Counted from the stretch's first letter, positions 7,943 to 16,782 are shown. The stretch is DNA of 64,000 nt from Ensifer adhaerens (GCF_020035535.1 NZ_CP083350.1:434001-498000), one strand, 5' to 3'. The notes: generated by a model not told the origin, from the letters alone. Numbers and translations: made by a program.

Positions 7943-9514
7943 ATGGACGGGACGCTCGCTAGGCGCGACAGCAATTTATTCGACAGGCTCGAAGGGATCA
8001 TCAACAGACTGCCCGAGCCCTTCACGCTGCTGCTGGCGCTGGCGGCACTGACGGCGCTGGCGTCTTTCCCATTGGCCCAAGCGGGGGTATCGCTGGCTTT
8101 CTCGACCGTGGATCCGGCGACGGGCCAGGCCGTGGCGAAGACGGTTGCGATCGAAAACATCCTGACGCCCGCCTACTTCGCCAACCTGATCGTCGAATTT
8201 CCGAAGCTGCTCGTCGGCTTCCCGCCGATCGCCCTCACGCTGGTCGTGATGATGGGTATTTCGGTTGCCGAACAATCCGGCTTCCTCTCCTCGGTCATTC
8301 GCGGGCTTCTGCGGCGCGTTCCGAAATTCGCGATCATCAGCGTCGTCTCGTTTGTGGCGATCAACGGCGACCTCTTTGGCGACGCGGCGATGTTCGTGCT
8401 GATGCCGCTCGCGGCGACGCTTTTCTATCAGATGGGCCTCAATCCCTGGCTCGGCATCATTCTGGTCTTCGTCGGCAACACTGCCGGTTTCTCCGCTTCA
8501 CTGGTCATCAACCAGACGGATACGGTACTCTCGGGCATCACCGCGAGCGTTCTGCCGCCGGAGGCAGCAGCCAACGTTTCGCCGATCATGAACTGGTATT
8601 TCAACGCGTTCAGCGCCTTTACCGCAACGGCGGCGATGCTGCTGATCACCTACTTCTTCGTGCCCTCCAAGCTCGCACCGAACCGTGTGAGCGAACTGGA
8701 GATCGAAACGGAGGTCGTTGAAGAGCCCGGCACCGGTCATGGCCGCGAGGGTCGGGGGCTCGTCGCAGCCGGTATCTTCACCGTTGTCTATCTCGGACTG
8801 ATCCTCGTCTCTCTCCTGTCAGAAGGCGGAGCACTGCGCGGCGAAGGCGGTCAAATCGTGCCGAAGTCCCCCTTCATGGGCGGCATCGTGGTTCTGATTT
8901 CGCTCTATTTTGCACTGTCGGGCATTGCCTATGGCTGGGCCTCCGGCCGGTTGAAGTCACTCGGCGAGGCGGCGGAATGGATGAAGAACGGCATCTCGTC
9001 GATGTCCTATTTCCTCGTGGTTTCCGCCGCGGCGGTGATCTTCCTGAAGCTCTTCAACGATAGCCACATCGGCGAATACATCGGCAGCTACGGCGTGGTG
9101 ATGCTGCAGGGCACACAGGCCTCGCCGGGTGTCGCGATCTTCCTCTTCCTGTTGCTCGTCTCGGTATCGAACCTCTTCATCATCTCCGGCAGTGTACTGT
9201 GGATCATGTACGCGCCGATCTTCGTGCCGCTGATGCTGGCGCTCGGTTACAGCCCGGCGGCGACCCAGATGATCTATCGTATCGGCGATGCACCGCTGAA
9301 CGCGATCTGCCCGGTCAACCCCTTCCTCATCCTCGTCATCGGCCTGCTCAACAAGTGGCGCCCCAAGGGCACCGAGGCGGTCAAGGTCGGCACGCCGTTG
9401 ATGCTGGCCATGCCCTATGCACTCGCCATCCTCGCCGTTCTCGCGCTGCAGCTCGTGTTCTGGGTGCTGTGGGACCTGCCGCCAGGCCCGGGCGCAACGC
9501 TGATGGCACGGTGA
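7943..9514 (+). CDS. AbgT family transporter
   Basis: A polytopic inner-membrane protein of about 523 residues, AbgT family (known for p-aminobenzoyl-glutamate uptake and, in some members, sulfonamide efflux). At least ten hydrophobic segments are visible, together with the family-typical polar stretches AINGDLFGDAAMFVLMPL, VINQTDTVLSG and NAICPVNPF. Start choice: ATG 7943 has a G-rich ribosome site (GGGGTGGG) 5 nt upstream; ATG 7928 is possible. It is followed within 6 nt by the PyrK-like gene, so the three genes 7943-11157 probably form one operon importing and reducing or oxidising one substrate. Confidence 0.88.
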   Translation: MDGTLARRDSNLFDRLEGIINRLPEPFTLLLALAALTALASFPLAQAGVSLAFSTVDPATGQAVAKTVAIENILTPAYFANLIVEFPKLLVGFPPIALTLVVMMGISVAEQSGFLSSVIRGLLRRVPKFAIISVVSFVAINGDLFGDAAMFVLMPLAATLFYQMGLNPWLGIILVFVGNTAGFSASLVINQTDTVLSGITASVLPPEAAANVSPIMNWYFNAFSAFTATAAMLLITYFFVPSKLAPNRVSELEIETEVVEEPGTGHGREGRGLVAAGIFTVVYLGLILVSLLSEGGALRGEGGQIVPKSPFMGGIVVLISLYFALSGIAYGWASGRLKSLGEAAEWMKNGISSMSYFLVVSAAAVIFLKLFNDSHIGEYIGSYGVVMLQGTQASPGVAIFLFLLLVSVSNLFIISGSVLWIMYAPIFVPLMLALGYSPAATQMIYRIGDAPLNAICPVNPFLILVIGLLNKWRPKGTEAVKVGTPLMLAMPYALAILAVLALQLVFWVLWDLPPGPGATLMAR

Positions 9515-9520
9515 GCCACC

Positions 9521-10195
9521 ATGCGCTTCCTCAGTGAAACCAAGGTACTGGCTTGTCACGAACTGCGACGCGAGGGCGCGCGTCGTTGGCTGCGGCTGGA
9601 AATTTCTGGCCTTGCATCGGTTAGCCCCGGCGAGACCGTGCTCTTCTCGGAGGACCGGCACAGCCCTCGCTGCCGGATCGCGACGGTCGAGACGTTTGCG
9701 GACGGCCGTGCTGCGCTGGTCGCAAAGTTCGAGGCAGATGACCTCGAACCCGCGGCGGGCAACGCGCTGACAGTCTGGTCGAACGAAACCGCTGCCGTGT
9801 CCGTCGGCGCCGGTTCGCTCATCGTCACTACGCCGGCCTTCCTCTACCGCGTCGCGCCCTTCGAGCAGCGCGGAGCGACAGTGCTCGTCACCGGGGCGGA
9901 TGCGGACCTCTGGCAGAATCTACGCCAGCGCGTGGAGGCTGGTCTCGCATGGACGTCCGTCTTCCTCGCACTCGAACCCGCGCGGCTTCAGGCCTTCATC
10001 GTCGAGTTCCCCGACGCCAATCCCTACCTCTTTGCCAACATGGACATGAGTTGCGGCGTTGGCGCCTGCCGGAGCTGTCACGTAACGGTTTCGGACAACA
10101 TGGACGGCGAGGCGAGCTGTCGCGTCGGCCCCTGGTTCGCGCTCAAGCGGGTCAACCTCGTGCGCCTGCAATTCGCCTCCGCCCCCTTCATTTGA
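9521..10195 (+). CDS. PyrK-like [2Fe-2S] electron-transfer subunit
   Basis: A 224-residue protein resembling the dihydroorotate dehydrogenase electron-transfer subunit. The C terminus carries the cluster motif CGVGACRSC followed by a fourth Cys (EASCRVGP) 15 residues on, as in PyrK. The N-terminal 90 residues are a beta-barrel like the FAD-binding domain, but I do not see a clear RxYS FAD motif. It sits 6 nt after the AbgT stop and 11 nt before the PyrD-like gene. It probably passes electrons to or from the flavin of that partner; the partner is not a normal dihydroorotate dehydrogenase. Confidence 0.68.
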   Translation: MRFLSETKVLACHELRREGARRWLRLEISGLASVSPGETVLFSEDRHSPRCRIATVETFADGRAALVAKFEADDLEPAAGNALTVWSNETAAVSVGAGSLIVTTPAFLYRVAPFEQRGATVLVTGADADLWQNLRQRVEAGLAWTSVFLALEPARLQAFIVEFPDANPYLFANMDMSCGVGACRSCHVTVSDNMDGEASCRVGPWFALKRVNLVRLQFASAPFI

Positions 10196-10206
10196 GGATC
10201 GCCGCC

Positions 10207-11157
10207 ATGGACCTTTCCGTAACCGTACCAATGGGCACAGGCAGCGTGACCTTCAAGAACCCGGTCATGTCAGCCGCAGGCACCTTCGGCAACATCGTCG
10301 AGTATCTCGATGTCTTCGACATCACCCGGCTCGGCGGCGTCGTCGCAAACTCCTTCCTTCCCTGGCAGGGTGAGCCGAACCGCTGCCGCCGCTTTGCCCA
10401 TACGGAGAGCGGCTATCTCTCCGCCTTCGGCATCAACAACATGACGCTCGACCGTTTCATTGCCGAGGCGCTGCCGCGCCTGCCGGCGGAAGAGGTGCCG
10501 ATCTTCGTCAACATCAAGGCGCCGACGCGCGCGCAGTTGGTCGAGATGATCCGCGCCTGTGTCGAAAGCGGCCGCATCGCCGGCGTCGAGGTCAATGGCA
10601 ACTTCCCCTATGCCGGCCGCGGCGAACCCTCCTACTGGGACAATCCCCAGCAGAACGAGGAGATGTTTCGCGCGCTTTCGGCGGCCGCCGAGGGCAAGGT
10701 GCTGCTGTGGTCGAAGGCGGCCACGTCAGCCAAGATGATCATCGAGGATTTTGTTTCCGCCTCGGAGCGAGGCGGCGCGGATGGAACGGTGCTATTCAAT
10801 GCCATTCCAGGCGCACGCATCGACATCGAGCGGCGCACCTTCGTCTGCGGTTCCACCGGCTTTGGCGGTTACTCCGGCTCCGGCGTGAAGCCTTTCGCGC
10901 TTTGGCGCTGCGTGCAGGCTGCGAGCGTCGCCAAGCGCCCGGTGATCGGGGCCGGCGGCATCACCACGGCGGAGGACGTCGTGGAGTTCATCATGGCGGG
11001 TGCCCATCTCGTGCAGATCGGCGCCGCCAGCATGAGCCGGCCGGATTACTTCCCCCGCCTCCTCGATGATCTCTACGCGCTCTTGGAACGCCTCGGCGTG
11101 CGCTCGCTCGAAGAAATCCGCGGATGTGCCCGCGCAGAGGCCGCCCCGGAGACGTGA
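10207..11157 (+). CDS. Dihydroorotate dehydrogenase-like flavoprotein lacking the catalytic Cys loop
   Basis: A 316-residue TIM barrel of the PyrD class-1 type. FMN-site features are present: NPVMSAAGTFG at the N terminus, a Lys in KAATSAK and the phosphate site IGAGGIT...VQIGAAS. In genuine class-1 enzymes the substrate loop reads N-x-SCPN with Cys as catalytic base; here it is EVNGNFPYAG, so Ser, Cys and Asn are replaced by Asn, Phe and Tyr. Orotate chemistry is therefore doubtful and an alternative cyclic imide or amide substrate is inferred. It is the third gene of the AbgT operon. Confidence 0.8.
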   Translation: MDLSVTVPMGTGSVTFKNPVMSAAGTFGNIVEYLDVFDITRLGGVVANSFLPWQGEPNRCRRFAHTESGYLSAFGINNMTLDRFIAEALPRLPAEEVPIFVNIKAPTRAQLVEMIRACVESGRIAGVEVNGNFPYAGRGEPSYWDNPQQNEEMFRALSAAAEGKVLLWSKAATSAKMIIEDFVSASERGGADGTVLFNAIPGARIDIERRTFVCGSTGFGGYSGSGVKPFALWRCVQAASVAKRPVIGAGGITTAEDVVEFIMAGAHLVQIGAASMSRPDYFPRLLDDLYALLERLGVRSLEEIRGCARAEAAPET

Positions 11158-11170
11158 GCCGCAGCCCTTA

Positions 11171-11202
11171 TGATGGCGGCGCCCGGCATGGAACCGCCGT
11201 CA
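11171..11202. terminator. Hairpin between converging PyrD-like and Lrp genes
   Basis: TGATGGCGG pairs with CCGCCGTCA (one wobble) in the short gap and at the 3' end of the converging gene. No clear T-tract is present. Confidence 0.4.
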
Positions 11203-11661
11203 TCGCCCCGCCTTCCAGTACGGGTTGTCGTGCTTCAGGATCACCATGGTCGTGGTTTCGGCGACGGCCGGGATCGACTGAAGCACATCCCGAATGAACG
11301 TCCCCAGCGCATCGAGATCGCGCACCCATATGCGCAGGACATAATCGACGTTGCCCGCCACCAGCAGGCATTCTGTGATCTCCGGGCGTTTGGCGATCGC
11401 TGAAAGGAACTGCTCCGTTCCTTCGGTGCCGTGCCGAGCCAGCCGCACCGAGCACAGGACACTGACAGTCAGCCCGAGCGCCACCGGATCGATCCGGGCG
11501 GCATAGCCCTTGATGATCCCCGCGTCTTCCATGCGCTTGACGCGGCGGCCGCATGGCGTGGCCGAAAGACCAACGCGCTCGGCAAGATCCAGCATCGAGA
11601 TGCGCCCGTCCCGGCGCAAGACGTCAAGGATCTTGTGATCAATCAGGTCGAGATCGGGCAT
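11200..11661 (-). CDS. Lrp/AsnC family transcriptional regulator
   Basis: A 153-residue regulator. The N-terminal HTH (DHKILDVLRRDGRIS...AERVGLSATPCGRRVKRME) occupies residues 6-55 and the C-terminal RAM ligand-binding domain residues 65-145. Lrp proteins form octamers or related rings and sense amino acids. It is divergent from the DUF1330-SDR-aminotransferase operon starting at 11800, which is its likely target, so an amino-acid signal is inferred. Confidence 0.9.
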   Translation of the reverse strand: MPDLDLIDHKILDVLRRDGRISMLDLAERVGLSATPCGRRVKRMEDAGIIKGYAARIDPVALGLTVSVLCSVRLARHGTEGTEQFLSAIAKRPEITECLLVAGNVDYVLRIWVRDLDALGTFIRDVLQSIPAVAETTTMVILKHDNPYWKAGR

Positions 11662-11799
11662 GAGCGAAAAACTCTCAAAAACTACTTATTCGTAGTGATA
11701 TCACGCGCACAATAATGGGTGAATGCCCGAGATCGCCGAGTTGTGCTAAGAATATCGGGCTACTGTCTCCGTGAATTTCAAAAAACGGGAGAAGCGACC

Positions 11800-12120
11800 G
11801 TGCCTGCCTACTTCGTATGCACCATGACCATTCACGACCCCGACACCTACCGCAAATACACGGCACTCACGCCGCCCACGCTGGCGCGCTACGGCGGAAA
11901 ATTCCTCACCCGTGGCGACGCGGTCGAGACGGTCGAAGGCGGTCCGGCTTTCGCCGAGCGCATGGTTCTCCTGGAGTTCCCGGATCGGGATGCAGCGTTG
12001 GCCTGGTATCGGGATGCCGACTATCAAAGCGCCGCAGAGTTCAGGCGGCTGGCCTCTTCCGGGCGAATGCTGCTGCAGGTGTCGCGCGACAACACCAAAG
12101 ACCCGGACCCGAAGGTCTGA
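11800..12120 (+). CDS. DUF1330 domain-containing protein
   Basis: A small cytoplasmic protein of 106 residues with a ferredoxin-like dimeric alpha-beta barrel (DUF1330): YFVCTMTIHDPDTYRKY at the start, VETVEGG in the middle and LLEFPDRDAALAWY later. The GTG start at 11800 follows GGGAGAAG 5 nt upstream; the longer frame to 11719 has no such site. It precedes the SDR gene by 1 nt, so the two are translationally coupled. The function of DUF1330 proteins is not established. Confidence 0.8.
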   Translation: MPAYFVCTMTIHDPDTYRKYTALTPPTLARYGGKFLTRGDAVETVEGGPAFAERMVLLEFPDRDAALAWYRDADYQSAAEFRRLASSGRMLLQVSRDNTKDPDPKV

Positions 12121-12121
12121 C

Positions 12122-12859
12122 ATGGATCTGCAGCTGAAGGGAAAATCCGCCCTCGTATTCGGCGGGTCACGTGGATTGGGCCGGGCGATCGCAGCGGAAC
12201 TTGCGCGCGAAGGCGCCCAGGTCGTGATTGTTTCGCGCGACGAGGCCGCGCTGCGGAAAACGGCCGAAGCGACGGCGTGCCTGCCGCTTGCGGGTGACCT
12301 TTCTGCCCCTGGAGCGGGCGGAGTACTGGTGACGGCGGCGAGCACGCTTCTTGACCGCCCTATCGACATTCTGGTCACCAACACTGGCGGGCCACCCACC
12401 GGCAGCTTTCAAGCCACCCATGCGGCGGCCTGGACCAAGGGTTTCCAAGGCTTGTGGATGAGTACGGTGGACAGCATTCAGGCCGTCCTTCCGGCGATGA
12501 AAGCGAACCGCTGGGGGAGGATCCTCGCCGTGACTTCGGTTGCCGCGAAAGAGCCGCAGCCGGGTCTGGTCATTTCCAACGGCCTTAGAGCCGGGCTTTT
12601 GGGAATGCTGAACACCTTGTCGCGCGAGGTTGCTGCAGCCGGCATCACCGTCAACGCGCTGCTCCCCGGCTACACCAACACCGACCGGATGGCCGAGTTG
12701 GGTGTCGACAATGCGACAATGGGACCGAAGATTCCCGCGGGGCGACTGGGCGAGCCCGAGGAGTTCGCGGCGCTCGCCGTCTTTCTCGCCTCGACGCGAG
12801 CATCCTACATCACCGGCCAGGCCATCGCGGTTGATGGCGGTCTACTGCATTCGATCTGA
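12122..12859 (+). CDS. SDR family oxidoreductase with atypical active site
   Basis: A 245-residue Rossmann protein. The NAD(P) site GGSRGLGRAIA is near residue 14 and the NTGG motif near residue 87. The Ser of the triad is present (VTSVAAK), but at the usual spacing of +13 the catalytic Tyr is Ser and the Lys at +4 is Arg (SNGLR). A BKR-like SDR subgroup with the same S-x3-R pattern exists, so this is lineage-typical rather than decay. Standard ketoreductase chemistry is unlikely. It is co-transcribed with DUF1330 and the aminotransferase. Confidence 0.85.
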   Translation: MDLQLKGKSALVFGGSRGLGRAIAAELAREGAQVVIVSRDEAALRKTAEATACLPLAGDLSAPGAGGVLVTAASTLLDRPIDILVTNTGGPPTGSFQATHAAAWTKGFQGLWMSTVDSIQAVLPAMKANRWGRILAVTSVAAKEPQPGLVISNGLRAGLLGMLNTLSREVAAAGITVNALLPGYTNTDRMAELGVDNATMGPKIPAGRLGEPEEFAALAVFLASTRASYITGQAIAVDGGLLHSI

Positions 12860-12868
12860 GGAGCGATC

Positions 12869-14077
12869 ATGGAGCATTCCGCCCGGCGTCCGAAATTTGC
12901 AAACTGGCTGGCTGAAAGCAACGATGTCACGCAGATGTTCCTGTCTGCCGGCCAGATCCCCGGCCTTATCAACATAGCAGGCGGCCTGCCCGATCCGTCG
13001 ACATGGCCGGTCTCCGACCTCTCGATCTTGGCGGCGAGTGCCGTGGCAGATCACCCGCGCGAGGCGCTGGCCTATAGTCCGATCGAGGGCCTACCCGGAC
13101 TGCGCGACCTGATCGCGGCGCGTTTTAGCGCGCCGGGGCTCCGCCTCACGCGCGAAAACGTGCTGATCACCACCGGCGGGATGCAGGCGCTGGATCTGAT
13201 CGGCAAGGTGCTTTTGGATGAAGGCGGGCTGATCGCGGCCCAAACACCGGCCTATCTGGGCGCGCTGGATGCCTGGAAGCCCCGCTACCCGACCTATCGC
13301 CCGATGCGGCTGGAAGCCAGTGATTTCAACCCTGTCGCGGCAATGAGCGGCGCACAGTTCGCCTATACGGTGCCCAATTTCTCAAACCCCACGGGCCGGC
13401 TCGTCGGAGTCGAGGATCGGCACGCGCTTGTCACAGCGGCCGCTTGCGCCGGGACTTGGCTGATCGAGGACGATCCCTACGGCACGCTCTACTACGACCG
13501 CACTCCCTTGCCGCGCATGCTTACCCTCTCCGGCAAAGATGAGATGGTCTACGACGGCCCGGTCGTCTACCTCGGAACGCTGTCGAAGGAATTGGCGCCC
13601 GGCTTTCGTATCGGCTGGGCCATCGCCGCCCCCGATATGATCAGGGCACTCGTCGGCGCCAAGCAGGCTTCGGACATGTGCAGCTCGGGTTTGTCTCAGC
13701 GCATTACCCAGGACGCTTTCGCCGCCGGCCTCCCCGAGCGCGTGCTGCCGGGTATCCTTGCGCTTTATCGCGCACGCCGCGATGCGCTTTGCGCGGCCAT
13801 GGAAAGGCATCTGGGCGAATTGTTCGAATGGGAGAAACCGACGGGCGGCATGTTCGTCTGGGCCACGGCCCGGGACCCGGCATTGAATACCGATGCTCTT
13901 TTGCGTGAAGCGCTTGGACACGGCGTCTGTATCACGCCGTCCAGCGTCTTCGATCCCGAGGGCCGAAATTGCCGCTCGGTCCGGATTAATTTCACATTGA
14001 ACGCGCCCGAAAAACTCGAGGAAGGGGTGCGCCGGCTGGCCGAAGCGACCCGCGCCACCATCGCCCGAGCAGCGTGA
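12869..14077 (+). CDS. PLP-dependent aminotransferase (fold type I, LysN/MocR-type)
   Basis: A 402-residue cytoplasmic aminotransferase resembling 2-aminoadipate/aromatic transaminases. PLP features are VLITTGGMQALDLIGK, YTVPNFSNPTGR, IEDDPYG (the Asp pairs with the pyridine N) and the Schiff-base Lys in LGTLSKELAPGFRIGW near residue 239. No GntR HTH is fused. A GAGGAG ribosome site precedes the ATG, 9 nt after the SDR stop. With the Lrp regulator upstream, amino-acid turnover is the likely role; the substrate is unknown. Confidence 0.88.
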   Translation: MEHSARRPKFANWLAESNDVTQMFLSAGQIPGLINIAGGLPDPSTWPVSDLSILAASAVADHPREALAYSPIEGLPGLRDLIAARFSAPGLRLTRENVLITTGGMQALDLIGKVLLDEGGLIAAQTPAYLGALDAWKPRYPTYRPMRLEASDFNPVAAMSGAQFAYTVPNFSNPTGRLVGVEDRHALVTAAACAGTWLIEDDPYGTLYYDRTPLPRMLTLSGKDEMVYDGPVVYLGTLSKELAPGFRIGWAIAAPDMIRALVGAKQASDMCSSGLSQRITQDAFAAGLPERVLPGILALYRARRDALCAAMERHLGELFEWEKPTGGMFVWATARDPALNTDALLREALGHGVCITPSSVFDPEGRNCRSVRINFTLNAPEKLEEGVRRLAEATRATIARAA

Positions 14078-14078
14078 T

Positions 14079-14101
14079 TTGAAGGCGAGTGCGGCCTTCG
14101 A
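14079..14101. terminator. Weak hairpin between converging aminotransferase and racemase genes
   Basis: GAAGGC (14081-14086) pairs with GCCTTC (14094-14099), with a wobble extension outward. The stem is short and there is no T-tract, so support is modest. Confidence 0.3.
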
Positions 14102-14142
14102 ATATGCCGCTACAGTTGGCGCGGGAGTGCCGGAGGCCTGGC

Positions 14143-14868
14143 TCAGTGGGTGGTGGCGATATCACCCGACTTGTCGCGAGGATAGGCATAGGCACCGGCT
14201 TTTGAGGTTCGAAAGCCGCCGCTCGCCAAGGCCTCGGCGAGCTTGACGGCCGCCACCACGCCATCGATGACCGGTACGCCGGCTTCACGCGAGAGCCAAT
14301 CGCACAGCTCCGCCATACCGGCACAGCCAAGAACGATGGCATCGACGCCGTCGTCGCGTATCGCCGCGCGCGCTTCGCTGAGGAGTTTCCGCCGCGCGCT
14401 TTCCGGGTCGGACTCCAGTGCTAGAACCGGCAAGTCGACCGAGCGCACGCGGCGGCAGCGGGACGCAGCACCATAGTGCTTGACGAGATCCTCGATCACC
14501 GGCACCGACCGCGGCAGCGTGGTAATCACTGCGAAGCGGGTCGCCACCGTCATTGCCACCTGTACCGCCGCTTGGCAGATCCCGATGACCGGACCGGTTG
14601 CCACTTCGCGCGCAGCCGCCAGACCGGGGTCATCGAAACAGGCGATCACGTGCGCCGATGCACCCCGTTTCTCCGCAGCACGGATTGCCGCCAGCATCGC
14701 CGGGACGGCCATCGCCTCGTCCGAGTAGCCTTCGATCGAGACGGGCGTGCCGGTTGCGGTCTCCGCATCGATGACGGAACCTTCCGATCGTACGGCCTCG
14801 GCCGCCCGTGCGATCTGCTCGGTCATTGACGCGGTCGAGTTCGGATTGATGACATGTATGCGGATCAT
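14143..14868 (-). CDS. Aspartate/glutamate/hydantoin racemase family protein
   Basis: A 241-residue Asp/Glu/hydantoin racemase-superfamily enzyme. The N terminus IHVINPNSTASMTEQI is typical of hydantoin racemases. Both catalytic Cys positions are present: ACFDDPG near residue 77 and LGCAGM near residue 183. Its start overlaps the flavin reductase stop by 4 nt, so they form one operon. With the nearby CodA-like and TrzN-like amidohydrolases, a role in racemising a cyclic ureide or its product is inferred; maleate isomerase or Asp racemase remain alternatives. Confidence 0.85.
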   Translation of the reverse strand: MIRIHVINPNSTASMTEQIARAAEAVRSEGSVIDAETATGTPVSIEGYSDEAMAVPAMLAAIRAAEKRGASAHVIACFDDPGLAAAREVATGPVIGICQAAVQVAMTVATRFAVITTLPRSVPVIEDLVKHYGAASRCRRVRSVDLPVLALESDPESARRKLLSEARAAIRDDGVDAIVLGCAGMAELCDWLSREAGVPVIDGVVAAVKLAEALASGGFRTSKAGAYAYPRDKSGDIATTH

Positions 14869-15521
14869 TGGGCGGCCCTCTCCGGCCTGGGGTTCACTTG
14901 CGCCTGTTCCAGAGGCAGGAGGTCCTCCGGCTTTTTAAGTTCGAACTGTCGGTCTGACGTGATGTAATTGTCGGCATGCAGCCGCGCGATCGGCTGATAG
15001 GTCTCGGGGTTCGCGTAGCGCCCCTGCGGATCAAGACACCGGTCCTGGATGTGCATGTGCACGACCCTGCCGATGACCAGCACACGCTTGTGATAATCGA
15101 GGATCTGCTCGACCCTGCATTCGAAGCTGCATGGACTTTCGGCGATGCGGGCGGCATCGATCTGTTCGCACGCTATCGGCGTCAGGCGGGCAAAATCGAG
15201 CTCGTCGACTTCCGAGGCGAAGTTGACGCCACAGACGATCATCGCGTCGGCAAGCGCCATGTCGACCATGTTGACGACGAATTCGCCCGTTCGACGGATA
15301 TTTGCGACGGTGTCCTTCTCGTCGCCATTGCCACGGTTCTGGATCCCGAGCACGACCAATGGCGGCTCATGGGAGAACACGTTGAAGAAGCTCATCGGCG
15401 CCGCATTGTTATGGCCGGCGACCGAACGCGTTCCAACAAGGGCGATCGGACGCGGGCCGATGAAGTTGGTCAGCAGTCGATAGCGGTCCGGAGGCGGAAG
15501 CGTGGTGAAATCGATGTTCAT
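14865..15521 (-). CDS. Flavin reductase-like flavoprotein
   Basis: A 218-residue flavin reductase-like (FMN split-barrel) protein. The pattern NFIGPRPIALVGTRS followed by NAAPMSFFN is the FMN-binding strand-loop of the family, and EFVVNMVD follows. Such proteins supply reduced flavin to monooxygenases or act as flavoenzymes themselves; no partner oxygenase is seen in this window. It is the first gene of a two-gene minus-strand operon with the racemase. The upstream 540-bp gap carries GntR-like boxes. Confidence 0.83.
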   Translation of the reverse strand: MNIDFTTLPPPDRYRLLTNFIGPRPIALVGTRSVAGHNNAAPMSFFNVFSHEPPLVVLGIQNRGNGDEKDTVANIRRTGEFVVNMVDMALADAMIVCGVNFASEVDELDFARLTPIACEQIDAARIAESPCSFECRVEQILDYHKRVLVIGRVVHMHIQDRCLDPQGRYANPETYQPIARLHADNYITSDRQFELKKPEDLLPLEQAQVNPRPERAAQ

Positions 15522-16065
15522 GTCCGGATCTCCTGGCTGCTTGTTGAAAAACTCATCGCTTCAGCGCTGCGACTGCACACACGCTCGCCGTCGACCACAC
15601 TGGGGACCGACGGCGATGCGCGGCAAAGCGCGGCCGCGCAGATAGCACCGACACCGGCATATCTCTTTCGGCAGGAACGATCGCTTTTCAGGAAAGCATC
15701 GCCGGCTCTCCGGCCGGCAAAACGTACGTTGCGCATGCTGCCCTCCCCGACAGTGCCAATCGCCCTTATAGAGCTATATTGCATCCATTATTATGTCAAT
15801 ATCGTATCCAATAATCGCATACAATCTTAGGAATCGAGATGAACAGGTCAATCTCCAATAGGGTCAGCAAGATTTCTACACGAATCTTGACGAAGAATCA
15901 GAGGCTTGACGAGATGGTAGGCGTCGAACGGAATAAACCAACTCCGCCGCGCGGTCACTGTGGAGACGTGCCTCACGCGGTCGAAGCATCAGATTGATTG
16001 CATACGAACTGCGCGCATGCATCTGGGGACGCCCCGCAGCAAAACAAGCAGCGTGTCAGAGCGCA
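15522..16065. other. Intergenic region with GntR-like boxes, no gene seen
   Basis: About 540 bp between the flavin reductase start and the GntR stop. The AT-rich stretch 15780-15830 carries TCGTATCCAAT (15802) and TCGCATACAATC (15815), and TTGCATACGA occurs at 15998. The 11-mer TCGTATCCAAT recurs exactly at 19684. I see no convincing coding sequence. Confidence 0.5.
15802..15826. promoter_or_regulatory. Paired GntR-like boxes upstream of the flavin reductase operon
   Basis: TCGTATCCAAT is followed by TCGCATACAATC. Both are variants of the TTGTATACAA-type box. They lie about 280 bp before the flavin reductase start in a locally AT-rich segment. Confidence 0.4.
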
Positions 16066-16782
16066 TTACAGCCCCTCTTCTTTCGCGTAGGTAGCAAGCA
16101 GATCCGGCAGGCCGTCCTCGGCGTTGCTTTTCAGTAGTGCCCGGGCCGTGATGGCCCCGATATGATGGCCGATCAGTTCGCATGCCTTTTCTCGATCTTT
16201 GCGCGTAAGCGCGGCGATCAGGGCGCGGTGTTCGGAGACGGCGCAATCGGAAGAATGGGGACGCCCATAGAGCGACAGGATCATCGAAGAGCGCGAAACG
16301 AGTTCCGTGACGTACCGCAGGAGAATCGCGTTTTCCGTCAACCTTGCGAGCAGGACGTGAAACTCTCCAGCGAGCTGAATCGAGATTGCCGGATTGCTGA
16401 CCCTTGCCTTGTCCTCGGCATCGACATGCGCCTCGAGCTCCTTGATCTTCGGCGGCGTCAGCCTGCCGATCAGGCTATCAACGACCAATGTCTCCAGCGA
16501 CCGCCGCACCGCGAAGATATCGTGCCCGTCCTCAAGGCTGGGATGACTGACGCAGGCACCCTTGTTCGGGCGCAATTCGATCAAGCCCTCGCCGTTCAGC
16601 CGGGCCAGCGCCTGGCGCACGATCGTGCGGCTCACACCCAGCCGCTCGCCGATCGAATCCTCGGGAAGTTTCGTTCCGGCGGGAAATGCCTGGTCGAGGA
16701 TTGCGCGCCTAAGGATGCGATAGACCAAGTCCGATTTGGAGGCCGCGGATTTTGAATTGCTATCACTGGGATTGGACGTCAT
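16066..16782 (-). CDS. GntR family regulator (FCD domain), paralog of the gene at 26683
   Basis: A 238-residue repressor. The N-terminal winged HTH (LVYRILRRAILDQAF..., KLPEDSIGERLGVSRTIVRQ) is followed by an all-helical FCD ligand domain with a metal-site pattern including GEFHVLL and VSEHRALIAAL. It is clearly paralogous to the regulator at 26683: KLPEDSIGERLGVSRT and SLYGRPHSS/ALYGRPHSS are shared. It lies between the racemase and amidohydrolase operons and is likely the local substrate-responsive repressor. Confidence 0.92.
   Translation of the reverse strand: MTSNPSDSNSKSAASKSDLVYRILRRAILDQAFPAGTKLPEDSIGERLGVSRTIVRQALARLNGEGLIELRPNKGACVSHPSLEDGHDIFAVRRSLETLVVDSLIGRLTPPKIKELEAHVDAEDKARVSNPAISIQLAGEFHVLLARLTENAILLRYVTELVSRSSMILSLYGRPHSSDCAVSEHRALIAALTRKDREKACELIGHHIGAITARALLKSNAEDGLPDLLATYAKEEGL

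Noticed and set aside
15518..15784. Minus-strand 88-codon frame upstream of the flavin reductase
   Set aside because: Arg/Ser/Ala-rich translation, no homology, and it overlaps the likely promoter.
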